Below are positions 1-8,489 of a stretch of DNA of 64,000 bases, in pieces (the stretch's first letter is position 1; every line of letters starts with the position of its first letter). The stretch comes from Chryseobacterium koreense CCUG 49689 (GTDB taxonomy: Bacteria > Bacteroidota > Bacteroidia > Flavobacteriales > Weeksellaceae). A program made the position numbers and the translations under genes. Location: positions 124,001-188,000 of the forward strand of contig NZ_LFNG01000012.1 of the NCBI RefSeq assembly GCF_001045435.1, read 5' to 3'. The notes under the pieces were generated by a model. That model was not told where the DNA came from, did not search any database, and saw only the letters and a list, made by a program, of their open reading frames with translations.

Positions 1-798
1 CACTCCCTTTTCGGTATTCAGATTCACGATGTAGAACCCTGGCTTTAAATCGAAATTCACATCTGTTTTGGTGTTCAGTGACTTCACCAATGCACCATTT
101 GCGGAATAAACATTCACATTGGTATTTCCTGAAACATTTGCAATATGAACCTGGCTTCCAACCGAGAAAATATTGGCGGCAACTTTTGTGGAAACATCGG
201 AAGTTGCAAGTTGGTTGGAGTTCAATGTAGTGATTACCGGTGCGCCGGAAACTTCCATTTTGTAAAAGTTAATTGCCGCGTCGGTATAGATGTAAAAAGT
301 TTTACCAGCCGGCACGGTAGCTGTAAGAATCGCCGTGTCTGCGGGACTTGCAGATGGACTGGTTGCAGCGGTACCATACAAAACAGCGTCGCCATCGGAA
401 ACAAATGCGGATCTTACTGCACCTCCACTTCCAGATTTATACCATGCTTTGAAAGTTACACTTCCAGTACCGGAAGTCTCGATAAAGAAAAACCGTTGCG
501 TTGGCTTATAAGTTCCAACAGCTGCCGAACCCCCGCCATTGGTTTGCAATCGATTTCCTGTAGCTACATAACCATCTGAAAAGGTCACCTGTGAGGAATT
601 CGTAACTGCCGCAAAATTGCTGTTGGTGCTGATTGGAAATAATCCTAGCCCTTGTTTCACGATGGGGCTGGTTCCAATTCCGGCATTTAGTGGCCAGTTT
701 GTGGTATCGTTGCTGAAATCCCAAGTAGTAGTCTGCGCATTAAGCGATATCGCCGAAAACAACATTGAAGCTGCTGCGAAAAGTAAAGATTTTTTCAT
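1..798 (-). CDS. Secreted WDF-domain protein with T9SS sorting tail, 3'-truncated by window edge
   Basis: About 266 codons are visible; only the last ten or so residues are missing at the left edge. The N-terminus (MKKSLLFAAASMLFSAISLNAQ) is a signal peptide. The mature protein opens with TTTWDFSND, followed by a beta-rich region with PTQRFFF, AWYKSG and FYIYTDAAINFYKMEV. It ends with a T9SS type A sorting-like region (VGSQVHIANV, NVNVYSANG, PGFYIVNLNTEKG). It is a clear paralogue of the next gene (PTQRYIYF, IYIFGDTAVNLMKIEV), and the same pattern opens the pectin methylesterase. No catalytic motif is visible. It has its own promoter/operator, so it belongs to the pectin regulon. A role in pectin binding at the cell surface is inference; the exact function is unknown. 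Confidence 0.8.
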   Translation of the reverse strand, partial: MKKSLLFAAASMLFSAISLNAQTTTWDFSNDTTNWPLNAGIGTSPIVKQGLGLFPISTNSNFAAVTNSSQVTFSDGYVATGNRLQTNGGGSAAVGTYKPTQRFFFIETSGTGSVTFKAWYKSGSGGAVRSAFVSDGDAVLYGTAATSPSASPADTAILTATVPAGKTFYIYTDAAINFYKMEVSGAPVITTLNSNQLATSDVSTKVAANIFSVGSQVHIANVSGNTNVNVYSANGALVKSLNTKTDVNFDLKPGFYIVNLNTEKGV

Positions 799-844
799 AA
801 TAGAAAGAGGTTTAAGTAATTGATTTTATTTTTTTTTCACATTA

Positions 845-866
845 TACAATCGATTACACAAAGTTA
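845..866 (-). promoter_or_regulatory. LacI-type operator plus -7 promoter element for the leftmost gene
   Basis: The palindrome at 845-858 (read on minus as TGTAATCGATTGTA) directly follows a TAACTTTG box at 859-866, matching the Bacteroidota -7 consensus TAnnTTTG. The predicted transcription start falls inside the operator, so bound repressor would block initiation. The same arrangement occurs at three other places in the locus. The inferred 5' leader is about 55 nt. Confidence 0.72.
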
Positions 867-951
867 AAAAAAATTTCGAAACTACATCTGTAATATCAAA
901 AAATATCATTTTTTTAACATCTGACTTTTACACAAAACTTGGACCTATCTC

Positions 952-983
952 AAAAAAAAGCGGCAATTTGAAAATTACCGCTT
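952..983 (-). terminator. Rho-independent terminator of the 257-residue secreted protein gene
   Basis: Read on minus, the arms AAGCGGTAATT and AATTGCCGCTT pair through a 4-nt loop with one G-U wobble, followed by a run of eight T. It starts about 30 bp past the stop codon of the gene to its right, so that gene and the leftmost one are separate transcription units. Confidence 0.75.
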
Positions 984-1012
984 CATACCAAACTAAAATA
1001 ACATGGATGGAA

Positions 1013-1786
1013 CTATTTTACCATCACTTTTTGAGATTTTATTCCTTTCTCCGATTTTGTGTTGACAAGGTACAACCCAGTTCCAAGCTCAAAAACCGTA
1101 TCATTCTTTATCGTTGCTGATTTCACCAGCTTTCCGTCTATCGTAAATACAGAAACATCTGTTGCCGAGTTCACATTTTGGATATGCACCTGATTTCCTG
1201 CAGAAAAAATAGCTACCTGATCTTTACCCACATTTGAAGTCCCTAAAGTGGTATTCTGTGTCACTTCAATTTTCATCAGATTCACCGCGGTATCTCCAAA
1301 AATATAGATTCTTCCAGCTCCTTCAGTAGTTTTTGTCGCCGTGAAAATCGTTCCGGCTTGATCCACGCTTGTTGCTTGCGCCAAGATTGAACTACCATCC
1401 GTAACGTAAAGCACCCTTGAACCTGATCCTCCTCCTCTGCACCAGATTTTCACGTCCACTTTTCCGGTTACATCAAAATAGATATACCGTTGAGTAGGGA
1501 GGTTCGTATAAACCCCGCTTGTATATCCCGCACCATTCAGTTGAAATCGCTTTGTAGATGCAAAGCCATCTGCAAAGGTAAAATTGCTGGTACTCACCGT
1601 TCCAGTGTTATGCAATGTTGTATTGACGCCCGCGTAAATCCCTAGGTCATCCATAGTGACGGTTTCCTGGCCAATTCCGCTGCTTGTAGCCCAAGTATTG
1701 AAATCCCATGTTTTAGGTAAAGTTAATTGCGCGGACAGTACCGAACTCATTAGTCCTGCAGCAAATAAAAGTAAAGTTTTTTTCAT
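1013..1786 (-). CDS. Secreted WDF-domain protein with T9SS type A sorting domain
   Basis: 257 residues. Residues 1-19 form a signal peptide (MKKTLLLFAAGLMSSVLSA). The mature chain begins QLTLPKTWDFNTW and runs through one beta-sandwich-like region (FADGFASTKRFQLNG, QRYIYFDVTGKVDVKIWCRG, GRIYIFGDTAVNLMKIEV) to about residue 180. The last 70 residues are a T9SS type A sorting tail (AIFSAGNQVHIQNV, VSVFTIDGKLVKS, GLYLVNTKSEKG, KSQKVMVK). It is a paralogue of the gene to its left and resembles the N-terminal region of the pectin methylesterase in this locus. It has its own operator-controlled promoter and terminator. No catalytic residues are recognisable. Export to the cell surface or medium by T9SS is well supported; pectin binding is inference from context and the shared domain. 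Confidence 0.85.
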   Translation of the reverse strand: MKKTLLLFAAGLMSSVLSAQLTLPKTWDFNTWATSSGIGQETVTMDDLGIYAGVNTTLHNTGTVSTSNFTFADGFASTKRFQLNGAGYTSGVYTNLPTQRYIYFDVTGKVDVKIWCRGGGSGSRVLYVTDGSSILAQATSVDQAGTIFTATKTTEGAGRIYIFGDTAVNLMKIEVTQNTTLGTSNVGKDQVAIFSAGNQVHIQNVNSATDVSVFTIDGKLVKSATIKNDTVFELGTGLYLVNTKSEKGIKSQKVMVK

Positions 1787-1829
1787 TTTAATTAATTTTA
1801 AAGGTTTGATTATTTGATATTTAATAAAT

Positions 1830-1851
1830 TACAATCGATTACACAAATGTA
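1830..1851 (-). promoter_or_regulatory. LacI-type operator plus -7 promoter element for the 257-residue secreted protein
   Basis: The palindrome at 1830-1843 (minus: TGTAATCGATTGTA) is directly preceded on minus by TACATTTG at 1844-1851, a TAnnTTTG -7 box. Layout and sequence are the same as at 845-866. The predicted leader is about 52 nt. Confidence 0.72.
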
Positions 1852-1896
1852 TGCAATAATTTGATAAGACAGTAGCTTTTTCTTAGTAATTTCATC

Positions 1897-1927
1897 AAAA
1901 AGTCCGACCTTTTCTTGCCGGACTTTT
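1897..1927 (-). terminator. Terminator of the GH28-susC-susD-PME-pectate lyase operon
   Basis: Read on minus, AAAAGTCCG and CGGACTTTTT form a perfect stem ending in a T run. It lies 25 bp past the pectate lyase stop codon and before the next operator-promoter, so it closes the five-gene depolymerase operon. Confidence 0.75.
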
Positions 1928-1951
1928 GTGTCGGTTTTTTTGGCGGAAAAA

Positions 1952-3286
1952 CTATTTGATAAACTTTATGGAATAGGTTCTACCCGAAACATTCACCGTA
2001 CCGAAATAGGTTCCTTTTGCCAAATGCCGCACATTCAGCGATGTTTGTTTAGAAGCATTTACATTTTCTGAAATCACTTTCCTGCCATCCGCAGAATAGA
2101 TCACGATCTGGATTTTTCCAGAAGCGTTTTCTGGCAGTTCAATATTTAAGAAATCTTGTACAGGAATAGGAAACACCTTGATATTTTGAGGAACATTACT
2201 ATTTGCAGTTGCCATAAAGCTGCAAACTCCCGGGGTAATCACCCCATCTGCCGATACCTGCAAAGTCGCTCCTGCGCCGCAACCAGCGTCGGGAACATAG
2301 GTCGCAACCTCTTCCAAAGACATCGCATTGTAGGAATAAGAAGGAGCAGAAACCGTGCCCGTATTATAAGTGGCGGTATTCACCGGATTGCCGTTCCATG
2401 AACTGTTTTCGAAATTTATTGCATAAGTCCCGCCGTCTGTGCTGGTGTAGCTTCTGAACAAATTCGTTACTCTAGCAAAGTTGGAATTTTCTACATAGAC
2501 CGTGGAATTTTTTGCACCACCACCAAGTCCTATTGCCAAAGCTCCGGAAACAGAAGTGTAATAGTAATTATTCAGCAGGTGCAGTTCCGCGTTTCTCGCT
2601 CTCGGCATTCTTTCCTTGCATCCTTCTGCCCAATAGTTATTGTGAAAGGTGATGCTGTAATGCCCATCAGCAGGAGCATCCGTTGCACTGGAACCAACGA
2701 GGTTGGAGAAACGGTGGTCGTTTGTTCCACCGGAACCGCCTGGAATTGGAGCTTTCAAATAAGTGAATTTACACCAGGAAACGGTCACGTTGTCTGCTAA
2801 TCCCACATTATCAAAATTGCTGTCTTGCCCGTCTTGGAATTCACAGTGATCTACCCAAACGTTTGTGGCTCCCTGATTGGTGAGGTTATCTGGTCCATTC
2901 ACATCATAAGCTCCAGGTCCCACGAAAGTCAGATTCCGTACAATGATGTTGTTTGACCCGTTTTTGAAATTCAGAATTCCTGCTCCGGTTTGGTTTTCGT
3001 TCACCAATTTCGCACCGGGAAGTCCGATCAATGTTTTATTGGAAATTACTGCACTGATGATTCCATTTTGTGGAATGGTGATTGTACCGGAAACCAGAAT
3101 TACTTTTGCGCCCGCAGCAGTTAGGTTTGATTTCAATGTGGCATAATCGGTTACAGTTATCGGTGTTGCAGTTCCACCACCGGTTGCGCCAGCTCCATAA
3201 CCTTGTGGAGTATTTGAGGACAAGACTTGTGCCGCCAAATTTCCCAGTCCCACCAATAACGATAATGAAATGATTACTTTTTTCAT
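1952..3286 (-). CDS. Pectate lyase, polysaccharide lyase family 1, T9SS-exported
   Basis: 444 residues. It cleaves polygalacturonate by beta-elimination, giving 4,5-unsaturated oligogalacturonides. The signal peptide is residues 1-19 (MKKVIISLSLLVGLGNLAA). The PL1 parallel beta-helix shows WVDHCEF, NVTVSWCKFTYLK, HNNYWAEGCKERMPRAR (the conserved RxPR arginine region) and LHLLNNYY. The last 75 residues form a T9SS type A sorting domain (NIKVFPIPVQDFLNIE, IYSADGRKV, GTYFGTVNVSG, YSIKFIK). It is the last gene of the operon that begins with GH28 and is followed by a terminator. Its unsaturated products explain the KduI/KduD branch of the locus. Family assignment is confident. Pectate rather than pectin preference is inferred from the neighbouring methylesterase. 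Confidence 0.92.
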   Translation of the reverse strand: MKKVIISLSLLVGLGNLAAQVLSSNTPQGYGAGATGGGTATPITVTDYATLKSNLTAAGAKVILVSGTITIPQNGIISAVISNKTLIGLPGAKLVNENQTGAGILNFKNGSNNIIVRNLTFVGPGAYDVNGPDNLTNQGATNVWVDHCEFQDGQDSNFDNVGLADNVTVSWCKFTYLKAPIPGGSGGTNDHRFSNLVGSSATDAPADGHYSITFHNNYWAEGCKERMPRARNAELHLLNNYYYTSVSGALAIGLGGGAKNSTVYVENSNFARVTNLFRSYTSTDGGTYAINFENSSWNGNPVNTATYNTGTVSAPSYSYNAMSLEEVATYVPDAGCGAGATLQVSADGVITPGVCSFMATANSNVPQNIKVFPIPVQDFLNIELPENASGKIQIVIYSADGRKVISENVNASKQTSLNVRHLAKGTYFGTVNVSGRTYSIKFIK

Positions 3287-3332
3287 GTCTTTTTTTCTTT
3301 TGAATCTCTATTGAGATTCCCTTTAATTATTT

Positions 3333-6300
3333 TTAGTTTGTTCTGATTTTAACTGATTTTAGGCCCTTCCCATTCTCCGCGGTCACCATCCAAATTCCGG
3401 TTGGAAGGGAAAAACTTTTCTCTTGAAAAGTGTAAAATGATTTTGTCAAAATTCCGCTCATTCCATAAACTTTAATCCATGTATGTTCTTTCAGGTCTTT
3501 GATGAACACTTCATTTTTTGACGTAAAAATTTTTATACCATTATCATTTTTCACACTTCCGGTTCCTAAAACGATTGTGGAAAAGGGATCCCAATCATCA
3601 TTTCCTTTGGTAAAGTTTAAGGTATTGATTGATGTTCCGTCATTCAGTATGGGACTTGTCAAATATGTTGTCCAAGCTGCGCGGTTTCCGGAATTGTTCA
3701 CGCCAGAAAGCTCTGTGGTTCCATATTCATACATTCCAGGTGAAGTGCCGCCCAAAGTATTGAGCCATCCCAAAGGTTGGATTAATGACAAACCGACAGC
3801 ACCTGGGAAATTGGAGGTTTCAATCGTGGTATTATAGAAAACGGCCTCACTTGTATTTGCCGACCAAGGTCTTCCGAAATATCCGGGTTTTGAACGGTAA
3901 GTGGAATTGGTATCGATTCCCGGCGTGCTTGAAGTAATGGTGCAATTATACATTAAAAACCCTCTTCCCGAAGTCTGTTGTGGTGCAACAATATACGAAG
4001 CGTCACTTGAGGAATCGCTCGTATTCATGGTCAATTTGGTTTGATAGAAAACCGCAGTCATTCCACCAAAAATAAAGTCCACCGCGCCTAAAACTTCTCC
4101 CTTGTAATAAGCAACTCTCGCTCCTTGTGCACCGTAGAAAGAATCCTGTCTTCCTATAACCTTGCAATTTTTTAAGAATGAACGATCGCCACTTGCGGTG
4201 TAAGCAATTGCTGCTGCTCTTTCCACCAAAGACTTATTCTGCACATTTAGATTTCCTAAAGTGGTTGGTCTTGCTCCCGGACTTCCTGATGTCCATGGAA
4301 CTACCACATCTTGTGACTCTTTAAGCGAAATATATTGATTAAATGAATTCTCGAAAATGATGTCTTCTGCTTCAAATCCGGCCGCACTCACAACAACGGT
4401 TGCATTCCAATAAGATCCGTTCGTGGTTCCCGCTCCGGTATTGGTATAGAAATAGTTGCCATTGTCTTTATTGACATTCAACACGTCTTGATTCCATTTC
4501 TGGTTAGTTCCCATAGAATAATAGTTGTAACCATGGCCGTAATATGAAGTTACCCGAACTGCATTTGGAGAAATATCCACTCCTTTATTCAAAATATTGG
4601 TATCTGGAATTGCAGCAGCGTTTTTCAAAGTGACATTTGGTTGAGTAACGACCAGCATTTCCTCATAATTTCCCGGATCAACCATGATCGTTACGCGGTC
4701 ATTCGCGCCTCTTGCCATATTGGAAACCGCTGTCAAAGCCGCATTGATCGTTTGAAACTGTTTATCTGTTCCCACTGTTATTGTTGGAGAATAGGCAATA
4801 TTGTTAACGACTTTAATTTGTTTGATGTAAGAAGTGTAACCCGCAGCTCCGCCAAAAGTAATGGTCACATTTCCGGAAGAAGTTCCGGGATATGCATATT
4901 CCGCAGTTTCAATCATAGAAGTTGAACCTGATGAAGTGGAATAGGTGGCTCCACCATCGATATTAAAATTCGCTGAATAATAATAACTTACGATTATTTT
5001 TTGGTTTGGATCGATAGGAACCAAAACCGTTGCTCCCGGCTTTGCAAGCAAATGATTTTGCGGAAGCTGTGTCGAAATTTGTCCGTTGAGTTGCAATCCC
5101 TTGTAAAATGCAGTTGTGCTAGAGTTGATGACTTTATCATCAAAAGCCCAAGTCGTAACCGGATTAAAGGTCAATGATTTAGACACCCCTGCTCCATTCA
5201 CTTTTAAATAAGAAGTAAGGGCCAGTTCGAGTGGAAACTGATCCAGTCCATTTGCTGAAACCTTGTAAGTTCCGTCTCTCAAACTGATCATCGCCAGATC
5301 ATTAAAAGAATACTGATAACCTGCTTCATTGATATTGCTGAAAGTCAGATTTAATGCTGCAAGTTGTGTGGCATTAAGGTTTGTGGCGATGGTTATCGGA
5401 TATTTTGGTTTTAAGACAAAATCTACATTCACAGTGGATGGTCCCGTTACGGTAACCGTATTATTTGAAATCTGATAATCATTAACACCACTCGCGGAAA
5501 TGGTATATTGAACATTCGGTTCCAATTGAACAGAATACGTTGAATTGCTTGTATTAATCGCAGGAGTCGGGAGGTAAATGCTTCCGCTTTCCGGATCTGG
5601 AGTGAAAGTCAATCCAAGACTGGTAATATGGGTTCCCAAACCGGAAATGTTTCCGGTAACCGCCGCTAAAGTCACATTAGATACCGAAAGATTGTGGGAC
5701 AAAGTAGAACCGGCACCGGTGGTATCCAAAGTTTCCCCAGAAGTGATGAGATATCCGCCGGCATTGACCAAACTGTAAGTATAGGCATATCCAACCGGAA
5801 GACTCACACTGTAACTGTTGGAAGTCACTGGCACATTCCAGGTTTTTCCAGCCGCGTTGTGAATTAGCAAAGAGTATCCTGCCGGAATTCCAGCCGCCTG
5901 CGAAACATCAATGGTCCCCGAAACGGTGGTGTAGGTTGCGGGTTTTCTGTAAATTCTATAAAAACTCGCTTTGGCAAGGTTGTCATAAATAAAATAAGTT
6001 CCCGAAGATTTGGCAACGAAAGTTGCTTCCGTTACTGCGCCGGAAGTTGCAGTAGTTGCAAAACTATCTGATTGAAGGGAGGGATTTGTGGAAAGGCTAA
6101 AAACCAAATTTCCTGCAGTATCCCCTCTTGCAATGACTTTCACCTCATCATCTTCATTAAGGCTCAATTTGAAATATCTTGAATTGGGTTGTCCGCTTCC
6201 ATTTACCGTTGGAATTCCATTGCAGTAAAGACGGCCGCTATGCGTGGTAACACTGGCAATATTTTCGTCATATCTGGTCAGTGCGGTATTTGTGGTTCTC

Positions 6301-6551
6301 AAACGGTCATTGGTTCCACCCACCCAAGAAAGTTCCGACGCGGTGAACGCAGATGGAAAAACGTTTGCGGTGCTGGAACTTCCCGGGGTTATTGTTCCGG
6401 GATACCACCCGTTGATGGTGGAAACCTGCAATTTATTATTGTATTGGGAAACATCCAGCTGTGTTGCGCCGAAATCCCAAACGTCGGTCAACTGTCCGAA
6501 AACGGCATACACCGGAAACATTAAAACAAATAAAAAGGAAAGTTTTTTCAT
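3333..6551 (-). CDS. Giant multidomain pectin methylesterase (CE8), T9SS-exported
   Basis: 1072 residues, about three times a minimal CE8 enzyme. It demethylates pectin so that lyases and GH28 enzymes can act. Residues 1-20 are a signal peptide. Residues 21-203 are a WDF-type beta domain (VWDFGATQL; later YFKLSLNEDDEVKVIARG and FYRIY) like the two small secreted proteins of the locus. Residues 204-460 contain Ig-like or carboxypeptidase-regulatory-like repeats (VSGTIDVSQ, VTGNISGLG). Residues 462-580 are a second related module (TTWAFDDK). The CE8 beta-helix starts near 587 (ITVGTDKQFQTINAAL) with catalytic motifs GRQDSFYG near 798, DFIFGG near 825 and FGRPWS near 890. A T9SS sorting tail ends the protein (IKVYGMSGILTKSF, GLKSVKI). 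It lies 46 bp upstream of the pectate lyase. The CE8 call is strong; the accessory domains are described by pattern only. Confidence 0.9.
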   Translation of the reverse strand: MKKLSFLFVLMFPVYAVFGQLTDVWDFGATQLDVSQYNNKLQVSTINGWYPGTITPGSSSTANVFPSAFTASELSWVGGTNDRLRTTNTALTRYDENIASVTTHSGRLYCNGIPTVNGSGQPNSRYFKLSLNEDDEVKVIARGDTAGNLVFSLSTNPSLQSDSFATTATSGAVTEATFVAKSSGTYFIYDNLAKASFYRIYRKPATYTTVSGTIDVSQAAGIPAGYSLLIHNAAGKTWNVPVTSNSYSVSLPVGYAYTYSLVNAGGYLITSGETLDTTGAGSTLSHNLSVSNVTLAAVTGNISGLGTHITSLGLTFTPDPESGSIYLPTPAINTSNSTYSVQLEPNVQYTISASGVNDYQISNNTVTVTGPSTVNVDFVLKPKYPITIATNLNATQLAALNLTFSNINEAGYQYSFNDLAMISLRDGTYKVSANGLDQFPLELALTSYLKVNGAGVSKSLTFNPVTTWAFDDKVINSSTTAFYKGLQLNGQISTQLPQNHLLAKPGATVLVPIDPNQKIIVSYYYSANFNIDGGATYSTSSGSTSMIETAEYAYPGTSSGNVTITFGGAAGYTSYIKQIKVVNNIAYSPTITVGTDKQFQTINAALTAVSNMARGANDRVTIMVDPGNYEEMLVVTQPNVTLKNAAAIPDTNILNKGVDISPNAVRVTSYYGHGYNYYSMGTNQKWNQDVLNVNKDNGNYFYTNTGAGTTNGSYWNATVVVSAAGFEAEDIIFENSFNQYISLKESQDVVVPWTSGSPGARPTTLGNLNVQNKSLVERAAAIAYTASGDRSFLKNCKVIGRQDSFYGAQGARVAYYKGEVLGAVDFIFGGMTAVFYQTKLTMNTSDSSSDASYIVAPQQTSGRGFLMYNCTITSSTPGIDTNSTYRSKPGYFGRPWSANTSEAVFYNTTIETSNFPGAVGLSLIQPLGWLNTLGGTSPGMYEYGTTELSGVNNSGNRAAWTTYLTSPILNDGTSINTLNFTKGNDDWDPFSTIVLGTGSVKNDNGIKIFTSKNEVFIKDLKEHTWIKVYGMSGILTKSFYTFQEKSFSLPTGIWMVTAENGKGLKSVKIRTN

Positions 6552-6650
6552 GAAAAAAATAGATTTGCTGGTAATGAAAAAACCTGCTTTTCGATTTTCT
6601 GAAAAGAAATCAATCAGCAGGTTTATTAAGAAACTAACTATATTTTTGAA

Positions 6651-8444
6651 CTAGTAACCATAATCATTTTTCAAGGTACCGTTACTTGCATCAAGGAATA
6701 CTTGCCAAATCGGCCAGAATTGTCTGGTGTTCGGATCTTTTCTGTAGAGTGCCGCAATTTTGGAATCAGAAAGTGAAGTCCAATCTACTGCAGTCCAACC
6801 TGTTCCAGGATTCGTGGTTTCGCCTCTGTTCAAGCCGTAAATCTGAATCGTTTCTCCATCTGCAGCATACTTGTAATACACTACTGAAGGAACATCTGCA
6901 TATCGGTCGGTACGGTTTTTCAGCTCGGTCATTCTTGCTTTAGCATCGGCTAAATTAGAACCTAATAGATTCCAACGAATCAATGCCAGTTTTCTTTCCA
7001 TCTCTCCTGTGAATTCGTATTTATGCTCATCAACGATAGCGTTGAACATTGCTTGTTTTGAGGTCAACGCGTTCACATAATTTTCAACTTTTACAGGTCG
7101 GTCTGCTGCTGCAAACGCTCTGTTTCGAAGTTGTTTCAGATATGGTGCTGCAGAAGCTGGTCCTTCAACTTCATTGGCTGCTTCTGCTGCCATTAACAAA
7201 ATTTCCGCATATCGCATATAGATTTTGTTTACCCCATCATCATTTTGCGAAGTTACGATTCTGTTCATCCATTCGAATCTGTATTTCCCGAAATACCATC
7301 TGTTAAATGAAGCCGTCGTAATTTCCTGTTTTGCTTTCCCTGCAACTGCATTCCCCCATTTGTAAGGGACGCAGGTCACATTTCTTCTCTGATCTTTCTC
7401 ATCGAAATCATACCAAACGTTTGGCAACGGACCGGCTTGTCCACCTCTGTTGCTTCCCATTTGCTGGTACTGGTCATTCATGGAATGGTTCACCGCAAAA
7501 GTGAAAAGTACTCTACCTCTTCCTGCATCGAAAGGAATTTCCCAAAGCGATTCATTTCCGGCGGTGATATTTTCTTTATTATAGTTTCTCCATAAAGTTT
7601 CAAAACTGGTTTCCAACTTCGCAGAACCACTGTTGATCACATCCCTACATTCCTGCAAAGCGATTGGATAAAGTTTTGCAACGGTCAATTCCGGATCTGA
7701 ACTTCTTCTTATTCCATCGGGATATTGCGAATATCCAGCTGCCGCCAAAGCTACTCTTGCCCTTAATCCTTTTACAAAAGCCTTGTTTATTCTTTCCGTA
7801 GTTGCTGTGGCGGTGGAAGAATTCGGCCAAGGAACCAAAGTGGATGCTTCTGCCAAATCAGCCAAAATTTGTTTGTAGATCACATCCCTGCTAGATTTCG
7901 GCAAATAGGTGGTTTCGGTCGCAATAGGCTCAAATCTCGCCGGAACATCTCCCCATCCTTTCACCAAATCCGAGTAGTAAATAGCCCTCAAAGTAAGTGC
8001 TTCGCCTAAAAGGTATCCTAAATCTGAACCCGGCGTCGGATTTCCATAAGTCCGCAAACCGCGGATACAGAGATTGGCTCTTTCAATACCTTGATACATC
8101 ATTGCCCAAACATTATTGGCGGTATTCATTTGCGAATTGTTTGGTTTGGCGTCATAGACGCAAAGATCCGCATTATCATTGGAGGTAGATTCAGAGGAAT
8201 TGTACCATTCTGAGTCGGTATTCATTCCGTAAAAAGCGATCCATCTTCCTCTGTAAGAGTTGGTTTCCATCATCGGAACTTTAATTCCGTCCACTGCGCC
8301 TTTTGCCAAATCTGGATTGGAAAAGATTACCGCTTCCGATGTTGCCGAAGGTGCGGTGGTATTTAATATTTCTTCGCCGATCTGCTTGCAGGAAATTACC
8401 GCAAGCGGAAGAAGCAGGAGTGAAAGTTTTATTGATAATTTCAT
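6651..8444 (-). CDS. SusD/RagB-family surface glycan-binding lipoprotein
   Basis: 597 residues. Residues 1-19 are a lipoprotein signal with lipobox and Cys at about 19 (LLLLPLAVISCKQ), so the protein is anchored in the outer membrane. Typical SusD landmarks follow: an early TPR-like region (WAMMYQGIERANLCIRGL, LLGEALTLRAIYYSDLVKGWGDVP), a middle part (YKQILADLAEA, KAFVKGLRARVALAAAGYSQ), and a C-terminal part with YMRYAEILLMAAEAANE, LKQLRNRAF and MERKLALIRWNLLG. Length and layout are normal for the family. It lies 45 bp after susC and forms the lid of the SusC transporter; the likely ligand is oligogalacturonide, inferred from the operon. It lacks a recognisable CE or GH domain. Confidence 0.95.
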   Translation of the reverse strand: MKLSIKLSLLLLPLAVISCKQIGEEILNTTAPSATSEAVIFSNPDLAKGAVDGIKVPMMETNSYRGRWIAFYGMNTDSEWYNSSESTSNDNADLCVYDAKPNNSQMNTANNVWAMMYQGIERANLCIRGLRTYGNPTPGSDLGYLLGEALTLRAIYYSDLVKGWGDVPARFEPIATETTYLPKSSRDVIYKQILADLAEASTLVPWPNSSTATATTERINKAFVKGLRARVALAAAGYSQYPDGIRRSSDPELTVAKLYPIALQECRDVINSGSAKLETSFETLWRNYNKENITAGNESLWEIPFDAGRGRVLFTFAVNHSMNDQYQQMGSNRGGQAGPLPNVWYDFDEKDQRRNVTCVPYKWGNAVAGKAKQEITTASFNRWYFGKYRFEWMNRIVTSQNDDGVNKIYMRYAEILLMAAEAANEVEGPASAAPYLKQLRNRAFAAADRPVKVENYVNALTSKQAMFNAIVDEHKYEFTGEMERKLALIRWNLLGSNLADAKARMTELKNRTDRYADVPSVVYYKYAADGETIQIYGLNRGETTNPGTGWTAVDWTSLSDSKIAALYRKDPNTRQFWPIWQVFLDASNGTLKNDYGY

Positions 8445-8489
8445 TGTATTTTAAAATTTTCTGGTGGTCAAATTATTACTATCGTTCAA

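Noticed and set aside
548-555. AATCGATT core inside the leftmost gene (TGCAATCGATTTCC)
   Set aside because: The right arm does not match the operator and no promoter box is next to it; it is within coding sequence and the core is expected by chance.
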